64,000 nt of DNA from Geosiphon pyriformis (taxonomy: Eukaryota > Glomeromycota > Glomeromycetes > Archaeosporales > Geosiphonaceae). The stretch covers positions 657,303 to 721,302 of the forward strand of contig JAAOMT010000503.1 of NCBI GenBank assembly GCA_016748015.1. Reading direction: 5' to 3'. Below the pieces are notes generated by a model. That model was given only the letters and a program-made list of their open reading frames with translations. It made no database searches and was not told where the DNA came from. The translations under genes were made by a program, and so were the position numbers. Shown here piece after piece: positions 44,990 through 56,091 of the stretch. Position 1 is the first letter of the stretch; each line of letters opens with the position of its first letter.

Positions 44990-46087
44990 AATCACAGAAT
45001 TAGAGAAAGAGACAATATTATTTAATATACACTCAGATTCAACAGCAGGACATTTTTATAAAAAAACAACCATAGAAAAAATTAAAAAAAAATATTATTA
45101 ATTATCAATGTATCCAGACATCATCCAATATGTTCAAAATTGTGATGCTTGTTAGAAAAGAGGAGAAACAAGACCCAATGAACCATTAAAACCAATCAAA
45201 ATGGGACAACTATCCGATCATATTGAGATTGACTTAATTGGATCATTAACAATCACCAATAGAGGCAACAGATATATTGCAGTAGCCATGAACTATCTCA
45301 CTAAATGGCCAGAAGCAAAAGCCATTCAAAGAGCAGATGCAGAATCTATTGCCAAATTTGTTCATCAAGATTTAATCTGTCAACATGGATGTCCAAAAAA
45401 ACTATTATCAGATCAAAGAACTCACTTTGTAAATAGAACATTGACAGAATTAAGTCAAAGATTTGGGATAAAAAGACTATTATTATCATCATACCATCTA
45501 TAAACAAATGGACTAGTTGAAAGGTTTAACAGAACATTGTGTAAAGCCATTGCCAAAATCAGCCAAGAAAACCAGGACAAATAGGATTTGATTATACCAT
45601 CAGTATTATTTGCTTATTAGACAATGAAGCAAGACACTACACAAGCAACACCATTTGAATTAGTATATAGTAGAACAGCAACATTATTAGTTGAGATAAA
45701 AGTCAAAACTTATCCAACAGAACCAATAACAGAAGAAAATTTTCAAAAAACATTGTTAAGAAAAACATATGACTTAATGGAAACATTAGAAAACACATGG
45801 CAAAAAGCAGCTGATAATATCCAAAAGTCACAAGAGAAACAAAAAAAGACATAATAACCAACTACCAGATAAACCAGTTGAATTCAAGATTGGAAACAAA
45901 GTATTTTTAGATTGTACCAAAGCAAAAAAGCAATAGAATAGAAAATTTGACCCCAAATGGGACAGACCATTTCACATAGAAGAAATTCTTAGAAATGAAG
46001 CTTACAAATTAAGGTTGAACAACAAAATCTTAACCAAAGCAGCACATAGTGATTAACTAAAACCATATCACTATATAGTATCACTAT
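44990..46087 (+). pseudogene. Element B integrase, main part
   Basis: Zinc-binding HHCC region (HSDSTAGHFYKKTTIEK and VQNCDAC), core with IEIDLIGSL (first Asp), LLSDQRTHFVN (second Asp) and GLVERFNRTLC (Glu), then the C-terminal strand-rich region FKIGNKVFLD and DRPFHIEEIL. Catalytic residues are retained, but stops occur. Reading is cut at 46087 by the minus-strand element and resumes at 55942. Confidence 0.8.
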
Positions 46088-47073
46088 TGTTACCGGAGGT
46101 TTTTGGTCTCTTTTCTTGAATGTTGTTGATGCCTGTTTGCTGTGAATTTACGTTTTCTGGATGTGGTTGAACCTCCAGTAACTGAATTTATCCTCAAATT
46201 ATCTCTTATAATTTGAACTGCTGGACTTATAAGTAAAATGGCCAATTCTATGCCAGTTACTTTGTATAGTTACATTGTAGTAAATGTCAACTCTTTTCTA
46301 AGAATTGCTTGTCTGGAAGCTCACTAAAATGTGTAGTTACTTTGCTGTGAAAGTCAACTCTTCTACAGAAATCTCATCTGTAGACTACCCTAATGATTGT
46401 AATAAGAAAAGAAAAGAAAAATAAAAGAAATGTAAAAGAAAAAGTAAAACTGATGATTTATGGAAGTCGTTTCGGATCCAGGCCTGGAAGTGCTTTAACA
46501 GTCTACTGAAATTGATAGCTAATCAATTTCAAACTGTTAGTAAGAATTAATTAATTCCAAGAGAAATAATTAAGAATTTGGTTTTTCGAATTTATTTAAT
46601 ATTTATTTTGTTTTTGTGTGTAAAGGCTGATTCTAATTATTAAATCTGAAGTAAGATACATTTCCTCAAAAAAAGAAGCTCTTCTTTTATACAACTTGTT
46701 GTAACACTATTCTATAAACTTGAACTTTGCTATTTTTTATAATTTCACTGAACTAAAGATACATTTCGGTGAACTACAAGTTATTTCTGTGAACTATTAG
46801 ATATTTCGGCAAACTATCAATTATTTCGGCGAATTTCTTACAAATTTCGGCAACTTTTTGAATGTTACATAGTTCAGGGTATTGCATGATTGATCATCAC
46901 AATTAGGTTACATTTGTGTTATGTACAAATTGGGTTATTAATTAAATGATAATTTTGGATATTTTGCTAATGTAATAAGTAATAATTTGGAAATGATAAT
47001 ATATGCTAATTAATGATAAGATTTATAAGAGTAATTTCATGCTAAACAATATCTCTAATTTTGTCTGGTAATA
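46088..47073 (-). repeat. 3' LTR of the nested minus-strand element (986 bp)
   Basis: Plus-strand ends TGTTACC and GGTAATA. Same length as, and very similar to, 54956-55941; the differences seen are mostly transitions. Contains the CCGAAAT-type array and the conserved TATA region. Confidence 0.93.
46684..46691 (-). promoter_or_regulatory. TATA box of the 3' LTR
   Basis: TATAAAAG on the minus strand in the conserved string AACAAGTTGTATAAAAGAAG. Confidence 0.5.
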
Positions 47074-47761
47074 TAACCTCCTCCTCAAGACTGAGCTCCA
47101 TCAAAGTCCAAGTACTGTCTGTAATTTTCAGATAATAATCCAAAATTATTGAAGAAATTTGGTCTGAAAATTGTTGAAATTTCAGTTCTGTAAGCTTTCC
47201 AATGTATTGAATCTTCAAAGGCTGTAAAATTGGGTCTTGTAGGACGTTTTTATAGGTGTAGAATAGGTCATAAAGTCTAAGAACAGCTCTTAGTTTATAA
47301 TGACTGTTTGTAGACCCAGCTGTTGTCTTGAATTCATTGTAAAGTTGTTTCCGAATAGCTTCTTTTGCAAGGTTTGCTGTTGTAAGCTCTAGTTTTTGCT
47401 TATGAAGTGTTTTTTCAATATAAAAATATCTATATATTGGAGGGTATTTGCCATTTTCTTCATTAAGATACAGTTGAAGTTTTTGTTGAATAATAGCATT
47501 TGGTGAAATACTAATAGGGGCGAGCAATAAGTTTTCTCATAAAACAAGCTTCAAAAGTTCTGGTAAATAAATTCCAGAATAACTTCTTGTGTTCTTCTTA
47601 TATGGATGATATTTTTGTGCATTTGGAGCTAAATTTGCAACTACTTCTGTTTAGGTATAATTAATGTGGTTTCGAGTAACAGTAATGGATAATTTGAGTA
47701 TTGTTTTTAAAGCTAACATTAGTTTTTGGGATAATTGTTGAATGTTTTGAGGAATAGACAT
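47042..47761 (-). pseudogene. 3' accessory ORF of the nested element (240 codons, unknown function)
   Basis: A single frame begins MSIPQNIQQLSQKLM and ends LPDKIRDIV, with two premature stops: TAA after HINYT (fits Gln) and TGA before ENLLLAP (fits Arg or Trp). It lies downstream of integrase, where retroviruses place env, but I see no signal peptide, membrane segment or Cys pattern, so it is not called an envelope gene. The predicted product is mainly helical. The stop codon lies 32 bases inside the LTR and the codons for LEEEV form the polypurine tract. A homologous C-terminal part is at 1-254. Element B has no such ORF before LTR C. Confidence 0.7.
47077..47086 (-). other. Polypurine tract of the nested element
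   Basis: GAGGAGGAGG on the minus strand just before the 3' LTR, the expected primer site for plus-strand DNA synthesis. It lies inside the accessory ORF, encoding Glu residues. Confidence 0.6.
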
Positions 47762-47879
47762 TATAAGAGATTTGAAAATAAAAGAAAATTATTTTTGGTG
47801 TATGGGTTTTTATGTTATTTTTGTTTTGTTTTTGTAAGATTGTTTCTAAATTATAATGATATAACTATAATAATAAATT

Positions 47880-49059
47880 TAAATTAAGTATTCAAGTTAG
47901 GAGGTTGTTCAATGATAACTATTGGTTCTAAATTTTGGAGAATGTCTTTGGAATTGATTAAAAAAGAATGTGTATCAATTTGTGGAATTAATGGTTCAGG
48001 GTTGTTTCTGGAATTATAGTATTTCAAATGATCTCCATGTGCAACTTTTGCTAGGATTTTGTTATCAAGTCTTAGCTTGTATGATCCGTTGCCTAAAACT
48101 TCATGGATAAAAAATGGTCCATCCCATTTATTCTCAAATTTTCTACTTCATTGTTTTTCAGCTTTAGTTCTGTGTAAAAGAACTTTGTTTCTAATTTTAA
48201 ATTCATTGGTGACTGGAGGCAATTTGTCATCATGCCATTCTTTTTGTTGAGCTTGGGAGTGTTCAATATGGGTGGCTGCTATTCATTGTTTTCTTTCCAA
48301 TGTGCTAAGCAGAGTGTAGGCTTTTCGCTGAAGCATTTTCTGGAAATTGTTTTCATCAATTGGTTGTGCTGGGTATGTTTCCACTGTGAAACTAATTGGT
48401 AATGTTGCTGTCCTTCCATAAGTTAAATCAAATGGTGTGTGTTTTGTGATATCTTGTTTTAGTGTTCTATATGCTAGTAACACTGATGGAATAAAGAGAT
48501 CCCATTCTTGCTCAAAATTGGTTGAAACTTTGGCTAATAATTCACACAATGTTCTGTTGAAACATTCTACAAATCCATTGGTTTGTGGATGGTAGAACAA
48601 AAATAATGGTCTCTTGACATTAAATTGTCCACAAAATTCCTGGATTAAATTGTTCACAAAATGTGTTCCTTGATCAGATAAAAGTTCTATTGGGCATCCA
48701 TGTCTACAAATGATGTCTTTGTAGATGAAGTTTGCTACTGATTTTGCATCTGCTCATTGAATGGCTCTGGCTTTAGGCCATTTGGTGAAATAGTCTATAG
48801 CTACTGCAATATAACGGTTTTCTTGGTTTGTGATAGGTAGTGGTTTGACTAAATTGATACCAACTTAGTCAAAAGGCTGTCCAACTTTGATTGGGTTTAA
48901 TGGTTCAGTAGGGTGTGTTCCTCCTCTTCTTTGACAACTATCACAAGATTTGACATATTCGTGAATGTCTTTTCTTATTTGAGGCCAAAAGTAGTATTCT
49001 AGTGTTCTTTGGGTGGTGCTGTCTTTTCCGAAGTGTGCTAATGAAGAATCTGAGTGCAT
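47880..49059 (-). pseudogene. Nested element integrase with C-terminal region
   Basis: From the right: HHCC zinc region (HSDSSLAHF..., SCDSCQRRGG), core with VGINLVKPLP (the first catalytic Asp is Asn), LLSDQGTHFVN (second Asp) and GFVECFNRTLC (Glu), then the C-terminal module with FKIRNKVLLHRTK and GSYKLRLDNKIL, ending near 47880. Premature stops include TGA/TAG at Trp or Gln positions. Confidence 0.82.
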
Positions 49060-49329
49060 GTTGTATAATATAGTTTTTTTTTTCTGTTTTTGTATTAATC
49101 TGAGTGGTTTGTCTGGGTTTTTGAAATTTCGCTGATAAATAATGTTGTTGTGTAGAAAATATTGTTTGGCTTGTTGTAGTTAATGTTTTTCATCTGGAGA
49201 CCAATCTGTTGGAATTGTTAATGTTTCCAAATATTGTTTGAGATTGTTGTAGTTTTCCAAATTCATTGTTTGTTGGCTGTTTTGGTTGGTTAAGTTGAAT
49301 GTTGGTTTTTTTTCTAATCTTGTCTTATT

Positions 49330-49790
49330 CTGGAGAGACAGTCAACATTGGTGTGGAGTTTTTCTGGTTTATGATGTACTATGTATCAATAGTTTGCTAG
49401 AAATTCTGTCCATTAGATTTGTTTTGTATTTAGCTGAGTATTTTTGTTCTGAAGCCATTTAAGTTCAATATTATCAGTAATAATATCAAATTCCTTTGGC
49501 CAGAGATAAAAGTTGAAATGATGTAGGGCCCAAATTACAGCTGCTGTTTCCAATTCAGTGGCAGGATAATTTTTTTCAGCTGGTTTTAATGTTCTGCTAG
49601 CATAGGTGATTACTCGCTCATTTCTATTGTCATCCAATTGTGATAGGATAGCACCAAAGGCAGTATAAGAGGCATCTGTTGCTAATCGGAATCAGTTGCT
49701 GAAATCTGGGTAGGCAAGAATTAGAGCTGTCATTAGTTTTTCTTTGAGGATTTCAAATACATTTTGGCATTCAGCAGTTCATTCATATTT
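49330..49790 (-). pseudogene. Nested element RNase H
   Basis: Blocks FRLATDASYTAFGAILSQ, ITYASRTLKPAEKNYPATELE, AVIWALHHFNFYLW and IITDNIELKWLQ are continuous over about 75 residues. The first Asp (TDAS) and the later Glu and Asp are present. A Trp-site stop interrupts the end. Confidence 0.8.
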
Positions 49791-49799
49791 GACGTTTTT

Positions 49800-50700
49800 G
49801 GTGGTAAGCTAGTTGAGAGGTTTTGCAATTTCTGAGAATTCTTTGATAAACTTCTGATAGTAAGAGGCTAACCCTATGAATCCTCTTAATTCTGTAGTGT
49901 TTCGAGGAGTTTTGAAGTTTTTGACAGTGCTGATTTTTTTAGGGTCCAGTTTGATTCCATTTTTACTAACGATATGACCAAGGAAGGCCAAGCTTGTTTT
50001 TTCAAAGTAGCATTTTTCAATGTTGAGTTTTAGTCCTGCTTTTTGTAATCGTTGAAAAACTTCTCGCAGGTGTTTTAAGTGTAATTTGAACAATAGAGAA
50101 TAAACATCAGTATTGTCAAGATAAATGACTACTGACTTCTAAAAGAGTCCTTGGTACACAACATCCATTAATCTCTAAAATGTTGCTGGTGCATTACATA
50201 ATCCGAAAGGCATTACATTGAACTTGTAATTTCCGCCTTGGGTGGTGAATGCTGTTTTGGGACAATCTTTGGGATCCATAGCAACTTGTCAGTAACCACT
50301 TTCTAAATCTAGTGTTGAAAAGTATTTGGATTTTCCAAGGGCATCTAATATGTTATCAATTCGGAGAAGGGGATAGGCATCTCCAATTGTAATACTGTTG
50401 AGTTGTCAGTAGTCAACACAAAATTGTATCTTTCCATTTTTTTTTTAACTAACACTACAGATGAAGTCCAAGAACTCATGGAGGGTTGGATGAGCCCGTT
50501 GTTAAGCATTTGTTGTACTTATTCTTGGATGAATTGGTGGCTTTCTGAAGCAACTCGATATGCTTGTTGTCTTCTTGGTTTGGCATCTCCTGTATAAATT
50601 TGGTGTTGAACCAAATTGGTTTTTCCTAAGTCATTGTTGTTTTCAGTAAAAATATTGGTAAATTCTGCAATTAGCTCTTTGAGCTGGCTCTGTTGTTGTG
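49800..50700 (-). pseudogene. Nested element reverse transcriptase, active site YLDN
   Basis: Starts near the region encoding KPRRQQAYRVASESHQ, then the VDY*QLNS block (TGA at an Arg position), the palm with VVIYLDNTDVY at 50112-50123 where the family has YLDD, then LKLNIEKCYFEK, FLGHIVSKNGIKLDP and FIGLASYYQKFIKEF. Asp to Asn at the second catalytic position abolishes polymerase activity by family knowledge. Confidence 0.85.
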
Positions 50701-51109
50701 GTTCAAGTTGTTCTATGTTGATTCAAGATAGTTTTTTTTATGACAACATGGTAGTTTTCAGAGCTAGGGTTTGGGTTGATTTTTGGTAGTGAATGTCCAA
50801 TAATTTCCGAAAAATTGGGAACTGTCTGAAGTAGTTCTTGTTGAAAGATGTTACTGTGAATGACTCCAATTTTTAAGTTATTTAATAGAACTATGGGGTA
50901 ATTGTTGGGATTGTAAAAAGTAACTTGGACTTTCTTTGTTTTTTCTGAAATATAAATGTTTGGGATCAAAATATTATGTTCCAAGCAAACTTGTTCATTG
51001 GACTCAAAAATTTGTTGTGTGGTTGTTGGCTTTGGGCAGGTGTAGATGTTCTTCAAAAGATAAGATGGTAATTGGTTGTGGAAGTCTGAGAATCTGGTGG
51101 GATTTGTTC

Positions 51110-51540
51110 TGTGTGTTAAGAGCTATATTAACTAGAACTGTGAATTGTCCAGTTGAACCAAAACTTTGGGTTTTTCTATTGCTTTTTCCTAATTGTTCTC
51201 TTTGATTGACTAGTTGCAAACCCAAAATGTTGATTAGGGATAGGTAAATAGCTTGGGCAATTTTTTCAGCATAGTCGATCTTGAATGGTTTGTCAGTTTC
51301 ATTTTGAAGCATCACTGTAATGTCTCCAGTATATCCAGCATCAATTATTCCTCCTCTGACATTGATTCCTTTGCTTGCCAGAGAGAACTGGGAGGCAATT
51401 TGAACCATTGCTCCTAGTGGGATTTTGAGTGCAATTTTGAGGTTGATTTTTGTGAGAGATTTGAGTTTGAGAACAAGAGTATCCTTGTCTGGATATCTTA
51501 GATCGTATCCAGCATCAATTTTATGTGCTTTTTCAGGTTT
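51110..51540 (-). pseudogene. Nested element dUTPase-like domain
   Basis: IDAGYDLRYPDKDTL (motif 1), MVQIASQFSLASKGINVRGG then IIDAGYTGDITVML (motifs 2-3), AEKIAQAIYL (motif 4) and SFGSTGQ (motif 5). This is the best-preserved dUTPase copy of the three; the only clear weakening is in motif 2 (Gln-Phe-Ser where the family has Arg-Ser-Ser) and in motif 5 (GSTGQ). The order and spacing match trimeric dUTPases. Confidence 0.75.
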
Positions 51541-51699
51541 TATTCCTTGTCCGTTGTTGTTGAAGTATTTGAATTGTAAGGCAGGTTGACTTTCAATAAG
51601 ATAGATAGGTGTTGTTTCAATTTCTTCTGTTGCTTCAGGTTCTCCAAATTCAATTTCATTTTCATTGTTTTTACTGGGCAGAAGAACGCTAAGAGCATA

Positions 51700-52320
51700 G
51701 CATTAAAGACACCATTGCTCATCGCAGGGCATTATGCATTCTTCACACAATTTAACGTTCATTTGCTCTAGCCGTTGAGCTTGAGCTTCTTTGGTTGGGT
51801 AAGTGTGACTGGCAATTTGGTGATATATTTCTACTTCATCTTCGTAGTTGTATCTAGCAATTTCAAAGGTGTATGCAATGTATTCTGATTCTTTTATTTG
51901 ACAAACATTTTCTTGAGTGGCTCCGTTGATTAAAGCCATTGCTAGGTCAAAAATTATTTCGGCATCATGAGGATAATGGTACAGTTTGTTGAGAACACTG
52001 TTGTATGCTGCATCAAATTTTGACTTTTTCTGAGATTGATAAAGCATATTGGCAGGTTTGATCACAGACTCTTCCTCTTATTGCTACATTAATCCAATTG
52101 CATTTTTCTGGTAGCATATTTCCACAAGTCAAACAAGGAGTGTTGTCCCATTTTCCACTTCTTTTTATTAGATGGCCCCATCGTTTTTTGTGGCAAGCCT
52201 TGCAGTAGTAACAAGTATGATTTTCATATTTTTCTTCAGGTGAAATACAGGCTCCCATTGACAATAGTTTCTTGTGGCAGTCCTTACATTTAAGAGGAAT
52301 GTAGGTGCATTGTTTCCTTA
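51700..52320 (-). pseudogene. Nested element Cys-rich module
   Basis: CKDCHKKLLSMGAC, HTCYYCKACHKKRW, TPCLTCGNMLPEKC and VCDQTCQYA, then after a linker CEECIMPCDEQWC. At least seven Cys pairs in order, shared with elements B and C. Likely several zinc-binding clusters; no family recognised. Confidence 0.6.
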
Positions 52321-52649
52321 GTTCAGGCTTTGAGTAAAGGATATTCTATCCAGGGGTTTCGGGATTAGAGTGTGGGATAAAATGTTCTTGTTCAGTTTCA
52401 TTGGCCCAATTGAACATTGATCCAAGAGCCATAAATGTTTTAATTATTGGTTTTTTTTCTTCTGGTTCAAATTCAAAAACCGGGGCTTTTTCAGAGTGTT
52501 TGTTGAATGTACTACAAGTGGCAGGTACTCGGACATGTTGTCTTTGGTAAGAGATTTGTAGTTCTTGGGTTTCTCAGTCTAATTTTGCATTGGCTTTTTG
52601 GAGCCAATTGTTTCTGACAAGGGCTTGATACTGGGGAGCATCTATTACA

Positions 52650-53056
52650 AGAACTTTGACTGAAATAGTGATTCCATCAAGAGTAAACGGAAAATTGTCA
52701 ATTTCTCCTACTAGAGTCTTTTTCATGCCATCGGCAGTGATGATTACTGTCTGAGCTGGTCAGTTAATATTTCTTTTTAACTGTTGCATCAACTGGTAGG
52801 TAATGATGCTTCCGGCAGATCCACTGTCTAGAATCAAGCGAATTGACTTTCCTTCTACTTCAGCTTCTGTGTACATTGCAGTAATGGCTTTTTGCTCATT
52901 AGTCACTGCATTGCTAAGCAAGAATGGTAATTCATTTGCTTCAAATTTGAAAGAAAATATATCTGAAAGGTTGGCATTTTTAGCAATTCTGGCTGGTGGG
53001 ATTATAGTAGGAGTATAGAAAGGGTTTTGTTGTTGTGCTGCAGCTCTATCTTCCAA
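52650..53056 (-). pseudogene. Nested element aspartic protease
   Basis: VEGKSIRLILDSGSAGSIITYQLMQQ with an intact DSG at 52820-52828. YQALVRNNWLQK follows, where the sister copies have GNDWL. Tandem with gag upstream in the same general frame. Confidence 0.8.
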
Positions 53057-54910
53057 GAATGCAGTATGGTAAAAATTCTGTTCTTTAGGTATTGTTAAAT
53101 AACTGGGTTGAATGTGATAGTGGTTGGGTCTTGATTAAGTGGAATTTCGGGAAACCAATTGGTTGTTCGAACTGATTCTATTGTTGTTTACTTGGTATCG
53201 GTTTTGTGGACTAAATTGGTTTTGTGGAGTCAATCTTCAAGCAAGTACTTAGTAATGTTGTGTGGATGGTTGTTGGTATTGCTGTTAGATCAGCTGTGAG
53301 GCAGGCTGATAATAGTTACTTTGGTATTGGGGTCTTGGTGGATAGTAAGCTGGTAGTAGTTGATAATAAGATTGCTGTAGTGGAGGATAACATTGATTAC
53401 TCCTATTTTGTTGGTCTTGTTGTAGCTTTCTGCAATCTTTTTTCCAGTGGCCAGAGATTCCATAATAATGGCAATTCTGAGACTGGTTATTAGAAAGTGG
53501 TGCAAAGTTATTTTGATTTTATCTTTGGAGTGGTTGATATCTTTGGGGTTGCTGTTGTTGTTGATTGGTAAAATAGTTTTCAATCTTTTTTGTCAGTTGG
53601 TCAATTTTCTTCTCAGCTATTGAGCTGGTTTTTCCAATTGCCAAATTTACAAGTTTTGTGCAATTGGCTTCTTTCATGGCCATTTCATATTTTTTTGCAT
53701 GCTGTATAGTAGAGTTTAAATCTTCTGGAGCATGTGGGTAAATCTTTTTAATTAGTTTATCTTTTAGACCAGCGATAAATTGATCCAAGATTTGAGCATC
53801 AGAATAATAATCATTAGTTTCAAGTTGGCGAATTTGTCTAAGAAGTTTGTTGAATTTCCCAATATAAGTCATGACAGATTTGGAGGGTTTTTGTTTGATA
53901 TTGTGAAAATAATTTCAAAGTGTGATTGAGGTGTTGTTATTGGTGAATTGTTCTAAAAAGGCAGTTTTGAAAGCTGTCCAGTCATTAAAAGGGGTGGTCA
54001 AGTTTTTGAACCATTTGTCTGCTGTTCCTTTGAGAAAGTAGGGAATTGTTCTTAACATTCTAGTAGCATTCCATCCATTTGCATCTCCAGCTTTAATAAC
54101 TTGGTTGAGCCATTCTTGGGAACTGGTCTCAATGTCTTCTCCATTAAATTCAGGGATTTTTGCGATGTATGCTGTCATTTTGTCTTCTTCGTTTTCACTG
54201 TCTATTGATTTTTTTTCAGATATTTCAGAGTTGTTTTTTTTGTTTACTGCTGTTTTAGAGTGTTCACTTCAATTTTCAGCTAGAAAGTCAAGGAGATTGG
54301 AACTAGTTTGAAGGGGTTCTTGTTGTCTGATGGGACTTCTGGGTGATGTAAAATCTTCTAGTCTTGCAAATCAATTTAAGGGTGAATTAGATGTTTGTGT
54401 TTGTGCAAGTGAAGCTGAAAAAGGTGTGATAGTAAGTGGAAGTTTTGAACTGGTTCCTTGTTCAGGTGTTTGTAAATGTTTGGCAGTTGTTTTTGGTAGT
54501 ATTGGAGTATTTGGGGTGGTTTTTGAGTATTGCTTCAATTTTTGTTTGCTTTTGTTGCTTGTTTCTGTCTCTGATTCAAAATCAATGGAGTATTAAGACT
54601 GCACTGGATATGTTTCTTCACAGTACTTGATAATGTTAAAGTTAAGTTTTAGAAAGTAAGTGGCAATTGTTTTACTGTTAAGATCTTCAGTTCCCAACTG
54701 TGAATAGTGTATTAAATTATTGTAAAAGTTGTTTCTAACTTCTGAGATATTGTAATTTCCAAAAAGATAATTGTTGATGCGGTTTTCAATGTATTGGTAT
54801 ACTGATTTTTTGACAACTTCAATTCCGTCTGGAATGTTGAATCTTTGCTTGCAGTGGGTGTAAATTAATTGGTAATACTCTAGAGTTGTTGCATCTGGTG
54901 TGGTCACCAC
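53057..54910 (-). pseudogene. Nested element gag
   Basis: Starts at MVTTPDATTLEYYQLIYTH (54910). A capsid-like block follows with IPEFNGEDIETSSQEWLNQVI, PYFLKGTADKWFKNL and LDQFIAGLKDKLIKKIYP. Zinc knuckle CHYYGISGHWKKDC at 53432-53473: the second Cys is Tyr (TGT to TAT), which breaks the CX2CX4HX4C motif. A Gln/Tyr-rich tail leads into the protease. Confidence 0.78.
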
Positions 54911-54941
54911 TTTGAAGTTGTTTTTGCTGTGTTGTTTCCAT

Positions 54942-54955
54942 GGGAGAGCACCAAA
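54942..54955 (-). other. Primer-binding-like site of the nested element
   Basis: On the minus strand TTTGGTGCTCTCCC follows the 5' LTR end GGTAACA. Same core as after LTRs A and B although the LTRs themselves are unrelated. Confidence 0.5.
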
Positions 54956-55941
54956 TGTTACCAGAGGTTTTTGGTCTCTTTTTTTGAATGTTGTTGATGC
55001 CTGTTTGCTGTGAATTTACGTTTTTTGGATGTGGTTGAACCTCCAGTAACTGAATTTATCCTCAAATTATCTTCTATAATTTGAACTGCTGGGCTTATAA
55101 GTGAAATGGCCAATTCCGTGCCAGTTACTTTGTATAGTTACATTGTAGTAAACATTAACTCTTTCCCAGGAATTGCTTGTCTGGAAGCTCACTAAAATGT
55201 GTAGTTACTTTGCTGTGAAAGTTAATTCTTCTACAGAAATCTCATCTGTAGGCTACCCTAATGATTGTAATAAGAAAAGAAAAGAAAAATAAAAAAAATG
55301 TAAAAGAAAAAGTAAAACTGATGATTTATGGAAGTTGTTTCAGATCCAGGCCTAGAAGTGCTTTAACAGTCTACTGAAATTGGTAGCTAATCAATTTCAA
55401 ACTGTTAGTAGGAATTGATTAATTCCAAGGGAAATAATTAAGAATTTGGTTTTTCGAATTTATTTGATATTTATTTTGTTTTTGTATATAAAGGCTAATT
55501 CTAATTATTAAATCTGAAGTAAGATATATTTCCTCGAAAAGAGAAGCTCTTCTTTTATACAACTTGTTGTAACACTATTCTATGAACTTGAACTTTGCTA
55601 TTTTCTATAATTTTGCTGAACTAAAAATACATTTTGGTGAACTACAAGTTATTTCTGTGAACTATTAGATATTTCGGCAAACTATCAATTATTTTGGCAA
55701 ATTTCTTACAAATTTTGGCAACTTTTTGAATGTTACATAGTTCAGGGTATTGCATAATTGATTATCACAATTAGGTTACATTTGTGTTATGTACAAATTA
55801 GGTTATTAATTAAATGATAATTTCAGATATTTTGCTAATGTAATAAGTAATAATTTGAAAACAATAATATATGTTAATTAATGATAAGATTTATAAGGGT
55901 AATTTCATGCTAAACAATATCTCTAATTTTGTCTGGTAATA
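54956..55941 (-). repeat. 5' LTR of the nested minus-strand element (986 bp)
   Basis: Plus-strand ends TGTTACC and GGTAATA. Length identical to the 3' LTR at 46088-47073. TATA box TATAAAAG on the minus strand at 55552-55559; CCGAAAT-type array at about 55610-55740. Confidence 0.93.
55552..55559 (-). promoter_or_regulatory. TATA box of the 5' LTR
   Basis: TATAAAAG, 382 bases from the LTR start on the minus strand, same distance as in the left-edge LTR. This is the copy that would drive transcription of the element. Confidence 0.5.
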
Positions 55942-56025
55942 CCATCCACCAGTAATATTCTACAATTAGGAGTACAGAGAATATTAGTCCAACCAGATGA
56001 AATTCTACGAGATCTAAAACCAATC
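55942..56025 (+). pseudogene. Element B pol, last ~28 codons after the nested insertion
   Basis: Reads ILQLGVQRILVQPDEILRDL, then KPIIIIEPNM and TAA. It continues the element B frame broken at 46087 if a 4-base duplication is allowed. It is followed by a purine-rich stretch (AAAAAGAGAATATAAAG) and then LTR C. Confidence 0.7.
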
Positions 56026-56091
56026 ATAATCATTGAACCAAACATGTAAAATTGAACAATAAAAAGAGAATATAAAGAACATAGTAGACAC

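Larger units (their letters stand above)
37663..46087 (+). mobile_element. Ty3/gypsy element 'B' (plus strand), 5' portion up to the nested insertion
   Basis: LTR B, leader, gag, protease, Cys-rich module, dUTPase-like domain, reverse transcriptase, RNase H and integrase follow in this order, which with RT-RH before IN is the Ty3/gypsy order. At 46088 it is cut by the complete minus-strand element; its last roughly 30 codons resume at 55942. It has many in-frame stops. LTR C at 56092 could be its 3' LTR. Confidence 0.85.
46088..55941 (-). mobile_element. Complete nested Ty3/gypsy element (9854 bp, minus strand), inactivated
   Basis: Bounded by two LTRs of 986 bp each (46088-47073 and 54956-55941). 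Minus-strand order from the right: LTR, primer-binding-like site, gag, protease, Cys-rich module, dUTPase, RT, RNase H, integrase, accessory ORF, polypurine tract, LTR. It is inserted in element B pol; flanks are CTAT on the left and CCAT on the right, a possible 4-base target duplication with one transition, and removing the element plus one flank restores the pol frame. The LTRs are much more alike than either is to the left-edge LTR at 235-1214, so this insertion is younger. Stops and active-site changes show it is dead. Confidence 0.9.

Noticed and set aside
47042-47761. Envelope gene in the post-integrase position
   Set aside because: No signal peptide, transmembrane segment, furin-like site or Cys pattern; only the position is env-like.
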